Below are positions 8,266 through 17,665 of a stretch of 64,000 nt of DNA, piece by piece. The notes below the pieces were generated by a model that made no database searches, had not been told where the DNA came from, and saw nothing but the letters and a program-made list of their open reading frames with translations. This stretch comes from Microcoleus sp. EPA2 (GTDB taxonomy: Bacteria > Cyanobacteriota > Cyanobacteriia > Cyanobacteriales > Microcoleaceae): assembly GCA_020882975.1 (NCBI GenBank), contig JAHRFD010000026.1, positions 1 through 64,000 on the forward strand, written 5' to 3'. Numbering within the stretch: the first letter of the stretch is position 1; each line of letters starts with the position of its first letter. The translations under genes were made by a program, and so were the position numbers.

Positions 8266-8814
8266 TTAACTGTTGATTACTAGATATTTTTGGGGGACAA
8301 ACTCAACTAGCCAGACTCCATTGTTTGAACAGTAAAATCTGTAGCTATCTCTGTGCATTGCTGAGGTATCTACAATTAAAACTGCTGGTATGCCGTGTCT
8401 TGCACCGACTCGGCGCGCCGTTTCAATTGCCGTTGATAAATGAACGTGATGGCGAGACATTTTTCTAATTCCTTCCTTGAGAATAGACTCAACTGCACTG
8501 GTAGTAGTTCCGTGATACAAAGTATCGGGAGGAATGGCTGGTTCTAATTCTAAATCAATCTCTATACTGTGTCCTTGATTGGCACGAATCATCGTCCCTG
8601 TGTGGTCAAAGGAAAAGCGTTGTTTGTCGTTTTGCTTTACTACTTCTTGCAGTTGATTAAGCTGAATGGGAAAGTTATGTTTTTGGCAAGCATTGAGGAG
8701 TTCGCTCACAGGAACCCAGCCACCGGAACCGAGTTGAATGCCGATGCGTTCGGGTGTGTGTCGCAGGTGTCTGCTGAGATATTTGCTGATTTTAACTAGC
8801 CGTGAATTGTTCAT
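8266..8814 (-). CDS. kptA: RNA 2'-phosphotransferase, Tpt1/KptA family
   Basis: 182 residues. The N-terminal KISKYLSRHLRHTPERIG is the winged-helix RNA-binding half. The C-terminal half has the ADP-ribosyltransferase-like NAD-binding core: LYHGTTTSAVESILKEGI, HHVHLSTAIETARRVGARHG and the end GVWLVEFVPQKYL. Tpt1 transfers an internal RNA 2'-phosphate to NAD+, giving ADP-ribose 1'',2''-cyclic phosphate and nicotinamide. Conserved residues (SRHLRH Arg/His, H in YHGT, R in ARRVG) are present, so it should be active. Most bacteria lack a known substrate for this enzyme. Paired with an AAA ATPase downstream. Confidence 0.93.
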   Translation of the reverse strand: MNNSRLVKISKYLSRHLRHTPERIGIQLGSGGWVPVSELLNACQKHNFPIQLNQLQEVVKQNDKQRFSFDHTGTMIRANQGHSIEIDLELEPAIPPDTLYHGTTTSAVESILKEGIRKMSRHHVHLSTAIETARRVGARHGIPAVLIVDTSAMHRDSYRFYCSNNGVWLVEFVPQKYLVINS

Positions 8815-9436
8815 TTAGTTGTTTGTATTTTTAGGCTCGGTTTAGGGTTGGAAGGAAACTGGTCGAGTTCAGGTAGAGTGACATGATTAGATCTGTTAGT
8901 ATTTTGAAGGTCATTGTATATTTTTATTAACTTATCCTGCTGATTGACTTTTTTATTTAGGCTTCGTTTGTGTATCTAAATTCACAGATATTTTTTCTCA
9001 ATATGTTAATCTTCTAGTTCCTCAATAGTTTGTTACCTAAACCTCAAAAGCGTGTATTATTTTTATAATACAACGAAAATACACATCTGTCAAGATGTAG
9101 AAAAAAAATGATGAAAATTGCTACCGATAGGAAGATGCGCCATGGATTAGTCGAGCAGCATAAATTATTTATCAACAATCAATACCTCTGTATTGAGTGC
9201 GGTAATTATACAAAAAACACCAAAAATCTAAGCAGGCGCTGAGATTGCACAGGGAATAATAACACTAGGCAGCGATGGAGGAGATAGTTATATAATTGAT
9301 GTGACTCCAGACTAGGGAGTCCATTTGAAAATCAAAATCTAGCAAGTATTGCACTCCCAGGCGCGGTAAAAAAAACAGGGGTAATGTCTGTGGGTGTGAG
9401 TAAATAAGGTGTTAGCTATCAGGGGAAAAAACAGCA
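8815..9436. other. 622-bp intergenic region, AT-rich, possible tiny ORF
   Basis: Divergent promoter region between kptA (-) and the hybrid kinase (+). One short frame on + at 9108-9242 encodes 44 residues with a single CIEC motif (LCIECGNY) but no clear ribosome binding site, so I do not call it a gene. GACTCC...GGAGTC at 9303-9321 could form a small hairpin. Otherwise nothing recognised. Confidence 0.5.
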
Positions 9437-12157
9437 ATGAATATCAAAAAGCAGATTCAGGCTCAAACAGAATTCACAAAACAGGAGCGAGTCGATCGCG
9501 ATGGCATTAGTATTGCCAAAGGCATAGACTCATCTATTCAAGAATGTTTAGATTTGAAAGTAGCGATCGACCGCTCGGCATTGGCGGTAAGAACAGATGG
9601 GAACGGAATTATCAATTACGTGAGCGATCGAGTTTGCTCGATTTCTCAATATCTGCGAAGCGAACTAATCGGTTGTCACTTTGGTATCCTCCATTCGGAA
9701 GATCAATCTTCGGTATTAATGAGAAATTTGCGGTCAACGGTGACAAAAAATGAAGTTTGGCAAGGGGAAATTAAAAATCAAACCAAAGATGGCACTGATT
9801 ATTGGGTACATGGAGTAATAGTTCCGTTCCTGGATTTTCAAGGAAGACCCTATCAGTATTTAGCGATCGGATTCGACATCACAAACCACAAAACGGAGGA
9901 AGCAGCACTAGCCCAACTCAACCGCGCCAAAGATGAATTTTTGGGAATCGCTTCCCACGAACTACGATCGCCCCTCAGCGCCATTTTGGGATGGGTGCAA
10001 CTAGCGCGATCGCGGAAATTAAACGAAGCCACTACCAGTAGGGCTTTGGAAATCATCGAGCGCAACGCCAAGATACAAAACCAGCAAATAGACAATCTCC
10101 TAGATCTGTCGCGGCTGCTGCGAGGTCAAGTACGGCTCAATATTGTTCGAGTCCACCTCCCATCAGCGATCGAATCGGCGATCGACATTCTCCATCCCGC
10201 AGCAGATGCCAAAAACATCCAAATAGAAAAATCTTTCGATCCCACTATCGACTATATTTTGGGAGATGCAGAACGCTTGCAGCAAATAATCTGGAACCTG
10301 CTTTCCAACGCGATCAAATTTACCCCGAAATCGGCGGCGGGGGTAGTTCAAATCACGATGGAGTCTGTCCCGTCGGGGGTGCTAATTCAAGTCAGGGATA
10401 GGGGTTGCGGGATCGATGCCAAATTGTTGCCCCACATTTTTGACTACTTCCGCCCCGGAGATAACTGGAATAGCAAGGAACAAAACCGTCTGGGTTTGGG
10501 GCTGTCGATTGTACGCCAGTTGGTGGAACTCCACGGAGGAACTGTGTGGGCTTCGAGTCCTGGTATTGGTGAGGGGGCGACCTTTGGGGTGCAGCTACCC
10601 ATGGTCAATCACCAGAATGTACCAGACGATCGCCTTGGTGCGATCGGTAGCAGGAAAAATCTAGACTCATCAGTTCCCCAAGCCTTAGCCGGAAAGCAAG
10701 TGCTGCTGGTGAAGGATAGCGCCGAGAGCGGGGAATATTTGATTTCTGCCTTGGAAGCATTGGGAGCAAAGGTAACAGCAGTCCGTAGCGTCCCCGAAGT
10801 AATGGCAGAGTTAGCAAAATCATGGCCTGACGTGTTGGTGAGCGATTTGGGGATACCGGAAGCAGAGGGCTGGGATTTGATTCGTCGCGTCAGAGCGATG
10901 GAAATTTCTGAGCGGAGGGAATTGCTGCCGGCGGTGGCGTTGACTGCTGGTGTGGCGGAAGATGATGCAACATGGGCTCAGAAAGCGGGTTTTCAGAAAC
11001 ATTTGTCCAAGCCCGTGGAGCTAAATCAGTTGGTGGGTGCCATCGTTCAACTGGCGGGACTCAAGGGATTTGGGAACTCCCCCTGGAGTCGGGAAAATGT
11101 CACAGCGATCGCCCCGGAATGCGTTCTAGCTGGAACCCACTGTTCCCAGTCGCCAAAAAACGCAGCCGAATATGTCGATGACTGCCGAGAGTTACCGCTG
11201 TTACTCTTAGTAGAAGACAACTATTTTTTGCTGGCTTACTTGCAAACTTTACTCACTCCTCATTACCGAGTCGCTGTGGCGCGGGATGGAGTAGAAGGTT
11301 TAGAAACTGCCAAAACATTGCGACCCAATTTAATTATCAGCGACCAAATAATGCCCCGACAAGACGGGTTGCATTTACTGAAAGAAATTCGGAATACAGC
11401 AGAATTGAGTTCAACTCCGGTCATTTTTTTGACAGCTCGCACGGGGATGGAAGCTCGGATTGAAAGTTTGGATGCTGGTGCGGATGATTATATTTCTAAG
11501 CCTTTTGATGAAAGAGAATTACTGGCGAGGGTGAGAAATTTGTTGCGATCGCACGCGGCGGAACAGCAGTTGGTAGCGCTCAACCGTCAGTTGCTGGAGC
11601 AAAAACAGCAGTTAGAAACGGTGAATGAAGCCTTGCATTATTTAGCAACCTATGACAGTTTAACTCAGGTAAAAAATCGTCGGTGTTTTAATGAATATCT
11701 CGATACTGAATGGCGGCGTTTGGCGAGGGAAGAAGCTACGCTGTCTTTGATTATGTGCGATATCGATTATTTCAAGCTGTACAACGATACCTACGGCCAC
11801 CAAGCGGGGGATGAATGTTTGCGACGAGTGGCTACTGTGCTTCAGTGTTCGGTAAAACGTTCTGCTGATTTAGTGGCGCGTTACGGTGGCGAAGAATTTG
11901 TAGTAGTTTTGCCGAATACGGATATTCAAGGTGCTGCTTGCGTGGCGGAATTTATCCGTGAAGAAGTGCGGAATTTGCAGATAGTTCACGCTAAGTCTGC
12001 TGTTAGCGAATATGTGACGCTGAGTTTGGGTGTTGCTTGCTGTATTCCCGCACCGATGTCGCAGTCTGGGACGCTGATTGCGATCGCAGATGAGGCACTT
12101 TATCGAGCTAAAAAAGCTGGGCGCGATCGGGTATCAGTTGCCTCTTTTCCAGAATAG
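9437..12157 (+). CDS. Hybrid histidine kinase - double receiver - diguanylate cyclase
   Basis: 906 residues, soluble. Order: PAS about 45-155; HisKA with IASHELRSP (His 174); HATPase about 270-390; receiver 1 about 420-540 with Asp 470 (VSDLGIP), but its acidic pocket reads LVKDSAE, so the first usual Asp is Lys; receiver 2 about 588-705 with Asp 636; coiled coil; GGDEF about 735-900 with GGEEF at 817-821 and an inhibitory-site RSAD at 808-811, exactly five residues upstream. It should convert an intramolecular phosphorelay into c-di-GMP synthesis. There is no operon partner. Confidence 0.93.
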   Translation: MNIKKQIQAQTEFTKQERVDRDGISIAKGIDSSIQECLDLKVAIDRSALAVRTDGNGIINYVSDRVCSISQYLRSELIGCHFGILHSEDQSSVLMRNLRSTVTKNEVWQGEIKNQTKDGTDYWVHGVIVPFLDFQGRPYQYLAIGFDITNHKTEEAALAQLNRAKDEFLGIASHELRSPLSAILGWVQLARSRKLNEATTSRALEIIERNAKIQNQQIDNLLDLSRLLRGQVRLNIVRVHLPSAIESAIDILHPAADAKNIQIEKSFDPTIDYILGDAERLQQIIWNLLSNAIKFTPKSAAGVVQITMESVPSGVLIQVRDRGCGIDAKLLPHIFDYFRPGDNWNSKEQNRLGLGLSIVRQLVELHGGTVWASSPGIGEGATFGVQLPMVNHQNVPDDRLGAIGSRKNLDSSVPQALAGKQVLLVKDSAESGEYLISALEALGAKVTAVRSVPEVMAELAKSWPDVLVSDLGIPEAEGWDLIRRVRAMEISERRELLPAVALTAGVAEDDATWAQKAGFQKHLSKPVELNQLVGAIVQLAGLKGFGNSPWSRENVTAIAPECVLAGTHCSQSPKNAAEYVDDCRELPLLLLVEDNYFLLAYLQTLLTPHYRVAVARDGVEGLETAKTLRPNLIISDQIMPRQDGLHLLKEIRNTAELSSTPVIFLTARTGMEARIESLDAGADDYISKPFDERELLARVRNLLRSHAAEQQLVALNRQLLEQKQQLETVNEALHYLATYDSLTQVKNRRCFNEYLDTEWRRLAREEATLSLIMCDIDYFKLYNDTYGHQAGDECLRRVATVLQCSVKRSADLVARYGGEEFVVVLPNTDIQGAACVAEFIREEVRNLQIVHAKSAVSEYVTLSLGVACCIPAPMSQSGTLIAIADEALYRAKKAGRDRVSVASFPE

Positions 12158-12245
12158 TCTCTGGTTTTTTGTTAGTTGGGAAACCTGGGCGTAAAAAAGG
12201 TGTTTTTACCTATTGATTTTTGGTGTTTTTTGAGTTATATTTTAG

Positions 12246-12295
12246 ATAATGGGAGTGGTGACAAAAATAATTATTTTTGTCACCACTCCCATTAT
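12246..12295. terminator. Perfect 50-bp palindrome downstream of the hybrid kinase gene
   Basis: Two 25-base arms (ATAATGGGAGTGGTGACAAA... and its exact complement) meet with no spacer. In RNA it would form a very long hairpin with an AT-rich tip. It lies 88 bases after the kinase stop and may act as terminator; the absence of a T-tract right after it and its complete symmetry make a protein-binding site or mobile-element origin also possible. Confidence 0.6.
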
Positions 12296-12665
12296 TAGAT
12301 GATACCTAATTAACGAGGAATTGTCAACCTTTTAACCTTCAAAAAAAGGGCGATTTTTTTAATTTGTATCAAAAAAATATCTTGAAGTGAGTTAAGTAGA
12401 AATAGAAACAAAAGAAGAGGCGATGGATAGTCAAAGCTAGAGTTGTGGCGAAGCAGAGCCAACTTGAGTGAAGGCGCAAATTAGGTGGCAACCACATAAT
12501 AAATTATCACGAATTTGTCCTCTAATGTACGAAATGTAAGGAATGTACGGAATGTCAGAAAAAGGGCGATCGCCTGAAAAATTTCGAGTAGATTGATTTT
12601 TCCGACAAGGGATTTTCATCTATACTATTTGGAGTATAAAAAATCTTAGTCTTCAGCAATCATCT
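12296..12665. other. Intergenic region with nonamer repeat
   Basis: A degenerate 9-base tandem repeat (GGAATGTAC type, four units) lies at about 12522-12556. An open frame on the minus strand over it is an artefact of the repeat. The + strand promoter for the protease must lie here but is not obvious. Confidence 0.5.
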
Positions 12666-14147
12666 ATGAATAGGGGTTATTCGCGGTTTGATTCCCTCGC
12701 CAGCATCCTAGCAGGAACAGTAACGGTAGCAGGAATAGTCGTCTTTCCAGCAGCACCAGTTTTCGCAAAAACTCCCCAAGAAATTGCGAAACTAGCTGAA
12801 TCTGTCACTGTTCAGATTAATGGAACAGATAGTCGTAGCGGGACTGGATTTATTATTGCCAAACAAGGGACGACTTACACGGTTTTGACAGCTAAACACG
12901 TTGTTCCAAATAGTCAAGTTACCTATAAAATTCGCACTTATACGGGAAAAGAACATCAAGTAACTCGTGTGATGCCATTACAAAAAACCGATCGGGAACT
13001 GGATTTAGCCGTCGTAACATTTAACAGCACAGAAACTTATCGAGTTGTAACTTTAGGCGATTCTGTACAAGCCGAGAGCGGTACACAAATTTTTGTGATT
13101 GGCTATCCAAATAATAGATCGAGAAATCAGCAGAATCCTGAGTTTACACAGGGTTTTGTTACCAGTCGTTCTCCGAGTCACAAGCGCGGTTATACCTTGC
13201 GTTATACTGCAATAACTCAAAAAGGAATGAGTGGAGGGCCTGTATTTGATGGGGAAGGGCGTGTAGTTGGGATTCATGGAGAAGGGGAACTAGATTTTTC
13301 TACAAATGATACAGGAACATCTGTAGATTCAATCTCCAAAACAGGATTTAATTCTGCAATTCCTATTAGCACTTTTCTAGCTAAATTATCGGAAGCAGGT
13401 TTAAATCGATCGGCTCTTTTGATAAATACTTCTCCAACTGCTAATGCACCTCTAAAACTGAACAATCCGCAAGATGCTAAGACTTATTACGTTCGCGGTT
13501 TAACTCGGTTTGACAAGGGAGATTTGTCAGGTGCTGTTGCCGATTTCAACCAAGCAATTCAAACTCAATCCGATTATTCAGAAGCTTATTTTTATCGGGC
13601 ACTGGCTTATTTTGATTTGAGACAAATGCCCAAAAGTATCGCTGATTATAGCAAGGCGATCGCCCTTAATGCCAGTTATGTTGACGCTTACTACAATCGG
13701 GGGCTGGTGTTGTCGGCGATGGGAGATAAACCAGGGGCGATCGCCGATTATACTCAAGTCATCCGCTTGGATCGAAACTTTGCCGCAGCTTACAACAATC
13801 GAGGATTAGCGCTTTCAGAATTAGGCGATCAAAAAGGGGCGATCGACGATTTCAATCAAGCGCTCCAAATTAATCCCGGTCGTGCTAACACCTATTTTAA
13901 CAGGGGATTGGCGCTATTTCGCATCAATAACGATCGCTCGGCCTTAGCTGATTACACCCAAGCAATTCAACTAAATCCCAACTATGCCAAGGCTTTTGCT
14001 AACCGAGGAATTACCTTGTTGAGAATGGGAGACAGACAAGGGGCGATCGCAGATTTGCAGCAAGCGGCTCGTTTATTTAAGGTTCAAGGAATGAATGCAG
14101 ATGCTCAAAAAGCATTAGAGTTGATTAGTCAAATGCAAAGACAATAA
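12666..14147 (+). CDS. Secreted trypsin-like serine protease with TPR repeats
   Basis: 493 residues with an N-terminal signal peptide (hydrophobic stretch about 10-35, cleavage likely after VFA). A trypsin/Deg-like protease domain spans about 38-240, with a catalytic triad visible as TAKHVV (His), RELDLAVV (Asp) and GMSGGPVF (Ser). From about 275 there are around six tetratricopeptide repeats (for example AYYNRGLVLSAMGDKPGAIA and similar). It likely acts in the periplasm or at the cell surface, the TPR array binding a partner. This protease-TPR architecture is common in filamentous cyanobacteria; substrate unknown. Confidence 0.9.
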   Translation: MNRGYSRFDSLASILAGTVTVAGIVVFPAAPVFAKTPQEIAKLAESVTVQINGTDSRSGTGFIIAKQGTTYTVLTAKHVVPNSQVTYKIRTYTGKEHQVTRVMPLQKTDRELDLAVVTFNSTETYRVVTLGDSVQAESGTQIFVIGYPNNRSRNQQNPEFTQGFVTSRSPSHKRGYTLRYTAITQKGMSGGPVFDGEGRVVGIHGEGELDFSTNDTGTSVDSISKTGFNSAIPISTFLAKLSEAGLNRSALLINTSPTANAPLKLNNPQDAKTYYVRGLTRFDKGDLSGAVADFNQAIQTQSDYSEAYFYRALAYFDLRQMPKSIADYSKAIALNASYVDAYYNRGLVLSAMGDKPGAIADYTQVIRLDRNFAAAYNNRGLALSELGDQKGAIDDFNQALQINPGRANTYFNRGLALFRINNDRSALADYTQAIQLNPNYAKAFANRGITLLRMGDRQGAIADLQQAARLFKVQGMNADAQKALELISQMQRQ

Positions 14148-14190
14148 ACTGTATGATATCATCGACCATAATATTGCCATTAATCCTGTA

Positions 14191-14247
14191 GGGGCGGGTT
14201 CCACCAACAATAATTGCCCAAAACACACAATATCGCAAACCCGCCCC
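14191..14247. terminator. Inverted repeat between convergent genes
   Basis: GGGGCGGGTT (14191-14200) is complementary to AACCCGCCCC (14238-14247), with a 37-base loop. It sits between the 3' ends of the protease (+) and the haloperoxidase-like gene (-), so it could serve as bidirectional terminator, although the loop is long and no T-tract is strong. It also resembles dispersed GC-rich repeats. Confidence 0.45.
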
Positions 14248-14267
14248 CACCCCACAAAAAACCTTTC

Positions 14268-15998
14268 CTAAGCCTTTAAGAAATTTTGAACAACATAGTT
14301 GCCAACATTTCTGCCAGAACTTAAACCATCCACGTTAGCAGTCATGAAATGGATGCCTCCGTAAAGGCGACTTATACCCGATTCATCAGCAGCTTGAGCA
14401 AAGTTGTCAAAAGTTCGCAAACTGTTAACAGTTTTATCTCCTTTATCCGCAAACCCAAAATCCGAACCAAATACAGAGTTCATAACAGGCTCTGCCGCAC
14501 CGCTAAAGGTACTGTGACCCGACGTGTACTCAGGGAAGGGCGGAGTTACCAGCAGCGGAGTCCACTGGGGGTCGGCTATGGTGTTAGGATTATTGTCTTT
14601 GTCAGCTTCGCGGATGGCCGTGACCGGCCGCCACAGCTTGTACTGGTACTTGGCATCCCACGAACTAATAGCTGCATCAGCTTGGGCAATATTTAGCAGG
14701 GCGAACAAGCGGGCGGCATCTTCCAGGGACTTACCCGTCAGGGCAGATGCGTCTTGGGCGATTTGGTTCCAGTGGCCCGGAGGCGTAAAAGTACCTGCAC
14801 CGTTAGCCCAAAATTTGGCAATCGCTGTTTGGTCTGGGGTCCGCGTGAGACTGTCAATTTTGCCGATTTCTTTGACGTAGTTCAGTTCCTCTCCGTACTT
14901 GGCACTGTCGAGGGCGGGAGGGCCGGCAGGACGGAATTGGGAACCGCTAGTCATCGCAAAGGGAGTCACATCTGGCCACTGTGGCAGCAAGGCGGAAGCC
15001 AAAGCGGGGGGAGTCGGAACCCAAGTTCCGAGCTCATTGGTGGGTGTGTATGCCACTACTTTGGTGGCACCGTCTGTACTCCGCCAACTAATCATGTCGT
15101 CGGCCACCTTTTCTCCCAGGGCGATGCCGTCGTCTTTGGATTTGCCGTCGGCAATTTTGGCTAGAGACGATGCGTAGGCTTCATTGAATTTGACTGCTTG
15201 GGCTGGGTAAAGGCTGACTAACACGCGGTGGGCGGCCGTGGCGGTGGCGGCTTCTTCTGATGCACCCTCTGGTGCATCTATTTGCACGCGGTAAGGGCTA
15301 TATTTTTTACTGATGGAGTTAACAGCGTCGTAAATGGCTCCGTGAACCATTGCCATGTTCCGGGAGGCCAAGGGAGGTGCTGTGCTGGCTGTCCGCACGG
15401 CATCGAGGGTGGTGGCATTCCAGTCTGTGACAGCGTTTCCTGAGATGTGAGTTGTGAAGTTGTTGGGGTTGATGCTGCTACTGTTGACTCCTGGCAATAC
15501 TGCTAAATACTCTCCCGTAAGTTTGTCTTGAATTATGGTGCTGTTGCTGTTAGCATCGGAGCCTTGCTGGATGTTTAAATCTTCAAAGGTGAGGCCGTTT
15601 AGCAAGCGAATTTTGTCATTGCCGTTACCGAAATCGCTGATGTAATCTGCTGTGGCTAAGGTTGTGCCTCCACTACCTTTGGCAATGGCAAATATATCAT
15701 CGCCTTCCCCACCGGTGATGGTATCGCTGTCTACACCACCGTAAATGATATCGTTGCCGGAGTTACCAACAATTAGGTCGCGACCTTTGCCTCCCCAGAG
15801 GATATCGTCGTCTGCACCGCCAAAAATGCTATCGTTTCCTTGGTCGCCACAGATTTTGTCTTTGCCTCCATCCCCTTGGAGAAAGTCATCTCCACTATTG
15901 GCATAAATTATGTCGTTGCCATCGAGGGCACTAATTGTATCTGATGCGGATGTTCCTTCCAGATAGTCAAATTTGGGATTTCCAGTAAGAGATGCCAT
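14268..15998 (-). CDS. RTX-repeat protein fused to a vanadium-dependent haloperoxidase-type domain
   Basis: 576 residues. Residues about 15-140 carry six or more Gly/Asp-rich calcium-binding nonapeptides (GGxGxDxLx type, such as GGKGRDLIVGN). Residues about 190-576 form a PAP2/vanadium haloperoxidase domain with all three vanadate-site motifs: K-x6-R-P (Lys450, Arg457), SGH (493-495) and R-x5-H (Arg544, His550). Such enzymes oxidise bromide or chloride with peroxide; family members can instead be phosphatases. RTX repeats suggest export by a type I system. No signal peptide. The halide preference cannot be told from sequence. Confidence 0.9.
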   Translation of the reverse strand: MASLTGNPKFDYLEGTSASDTISALDGNDIIYANSGDDFLQGDGGKDKICGDQGNDSIFGGADDDILWGGKGRDLIVGNSGNDIIYGGVDSDTITGGEGDDIFAIAKGSGGTTLATADYISDFGNGNDKIRLLNGLTFEDLNIQQGSDANSNSTIIQDKLTGEYLAVLPGVNSSSINPNNFTTHISGNAVTDWNATTLDAVRTASTAPPLASRNMAMVHGAIYDAVNSISKKYSPYRVQIDAPEGASEEAATATAAHRVLVSLYPAQAVKFNEAYASSLAKIADGKSKDDGIALGEKVADDMISWRSTDGATKVVAYTPTNELGTWVPTPPALASALLPQWPDVTPFAMTSGSQFRPAGPPALDSAKYGEELNYVKEIGKIDSLTRTPDQTAIAKFWANGAGTFTPPGHWNQIAQDASALTGKSLEDAARLFALLNIAQADAAISSWDAKYQYKLWRPVTAIREADKDNNPNTIADPQWTPLLVTPPFPEYTSGHSTFSGAAEPVMNSVFGSDFGFADKGDKTVNSLRTFDNFAQAADESGISRLYGGIHFMTANVDGLSSGRNVGNYVVQNFLKA

Positions 15999-16329
15999 AT
16001 CTATTTATTGGATATTTTGATTCCATCGCCAAGATAGTTATTGTCTTTAGTAGATGCCCAGGTTGGTTTGTTGCTGGTTTCAGCTTACGATATTTTATCG
16101 AATATAAGTAGCACAGCAATGAGAACTTTATGGAATCTTTACTATTTAAGGGATTTTTTATGAAGTTTTGAGGCATGACGGAGCGTAGTAATACTGTCTT
16201 CAAAAGTTCCTCAATTTCTGCTATTTTTATTCAATTTTTACAATTAAACACTTATTTTAATATTTAGATATAAATATTTTGGGGAAGCATCAAAGTAGTC
16301 AATTATATCACTAAGTAATTAAATACTTA
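15999..16329. other. 331-bp AT-rich intergenic region
   Basis: No credible gene; an open minus-strand frame crossing into the haloperoxidase start has no similarity I recognise. It carries the upstream region of the haloperoxidase gene and the downstream end of the first permease. Confidence 0.5.
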
Positions 16330-17550
16330 TTAAGCGCTTCTCAAGGCGGCGATCGCGTCTAGTTTGGCAGCTTGGCGGGCTGGGACAACGCCGAAGAAGA
16401 GGCCGACAGCACCGGAGACGCTGACTGCAAGGGCGATCGCCACGGGGGATATTCCAGCTTGTAGGGGTGTGAAATTAGCGATGAGTAAAATGCCGCTGAC
16501 ACCAACCAAAGTGCCGACTAGGCCTCCGGCGGCAGATAAAATTACAGCTTCGATAATAAATTGAAATAAGATATCTTGTTGGGATGCTCCGATCGCCTTT
16601 CTGAGTCCAATTTCCTGAGTACGTTCGCTCACCGACACCAGCATAATGTTCATAATCCCAATTCCACCAACTAACAAAGAAATGCTAGCAACGGCAGTTA
16701 ACATAATTGTCAACGCCCCAGAAATTGCCCCCATTCTTGCCATTAAATCTTTCTGATTTCTGACAGTAAAATCATCTTCTATGGTAGTTTTATGTCGCAA
16801 TCTCAGCAGGTTTTCTACCTGAAATTGAGCCGCGTCCATTTTCGATTCATCTTTAATAGAAATATATATAGATGTCACAGCTAAACCGTAGGGAGATTTT
16901 CGCCCGACAATGCGGTTTGCCATTGTGGCGATCGGTACTACGGCTGAATTGTCATAATTAGTACCAAAAGATGTGCCTTTTGGTGCTAATACTCCAATTA
17001 TTTTCATACTGACATTTTTAATCCGCACTTGTTGGTCCAGAGGATTAGTATTACCAAAGAGTTTCTCTGCTAATTCTGAACCAAGAACCACAACTTGGTT
17101 GTTTTCTTTGACATCAATATCTGTTAAAAACCGCCCCTTTGCCATTTCAAAGTTTCGGACTTGCAAAAATTCGGGAATTGTGCCAAAAATCAAAGACGAA
17201 ACATTTTTGTTGCTGTAGCGAACGATTTCGGAACTGTTAAGTTCTGCGGAAACGCCTTGAACCGAGGGGACTTGAGAGGCGATCGCATGAGCATCTTCTA
17301 CTATCAGCGTCTGAGGTGCATTGCTAATTGCATTACGCCTAGCATTGGGTACTCCCGGCCTCACAATTAATACGTTAGTACCGAGGGATTGAACTTGTCC
17401 TGCGACATATTTTTGAGCTCCTTCTCCCACTCCAATCATCGCAATTACTGAGGCGTTACCCACAATCATCCCAATCATGGTTAAACTGCTGCGGGTTTTA
17501 TTCGCTACTAGAGTTTGACCGGCCATCTTGACGCTTTCAATAAAATTCAT
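16330..17550 (-). CDS. MacB-like ABC transporter permease, paralog 1
   Basis: 406 residues: N-terminal transmembrane helix (about 20-42), a periplasmic MacB_PCD domain about 45-245, then three helices in a FtsX-type domain (LLVGGIGIMNIMLVSVSERTQEIGLRKAIGA is the conserved coupling region). These permeases transduce ATP hydrolysis to drive the periplasmic part of tripartite exporters. It is highly similar to the next gene (17666-18883), including the start MDIVESVKMA/MNFIESVKMA and end ALRSA. No ATP-binding subunit is found in the window, so the partner must be encoded elsewhere. Confidence 0.92.
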   Translation of the reverse strand: MNFIESVKMAGQTLVANKTRSSLTMIGMIVGNASVIAMIGVGEGAQKYVAGQVQSLGTNVLIVRPGVPNARRNAISNAPQTLIVEDAHAIASQVPSVQGVSAELNSSEIVRYSNKNVSSLIFGTIPEFLQVRNFEMAKGRFLTDIDVKENNQVVVLGSELAEKLFGNTNPLDQQVRIKNVSMKIIGVLAPKGTSFGTNYDNSAVVPIATMANRIVGRKSPYGLAVTSIYISIKDESKMDAAQFQVENLLRLRHKTTIEDDFTVRNQKDLMARMGAISGALTIMLTAVASISLLVGGIGIMNIMLVSVSERTQEIGLRKAIGASQQDILFQFIIEAVILSAAGGLVGTLVGVSGILLIANFTPLQAGISPVAIALAVSVSGAVGLFFGVVPARQAAKLDAIAALRSA

Positions 17551-17609
17551 AATTTGGGAATGGGGAATTGGGCATCGGGTATCGGGAATTGGGAATTGAA
17601 ACCAACAAA

Positions 17610-17662
17610 TGACTAATAACTAATGACTAATAACTAATGACTAATAACTAATGACTAATGAC
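17610..17662 (-). repeat. Heptamer array between the two permease genes
   Basis: About seven tandem units TGACTAA/TAACTAA on the + strand (TTAGTCA/TTAGTTA in the coding direction), almost touching the stop of the upstream permease gene. Just downstream (17555-17597) are GGGAATTGGG-type short repeats of another class. Confidence 0.9.
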
Positions 17663-17665
17663 TTC

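Noticed and set aside
9108-9242. 44-codon frame with CIEC
   Set aside because: No ribosome site and only one CxxC; not enough support.
12437-12619. Minus-strand frame with YIPYISYI
   Set aside because: Artefact of the nonamer repeat.
15967-16203. 78-codon frame across the haloperoxidase start
   Set aside because: Overlaps the real start and is not similar to any family I know.
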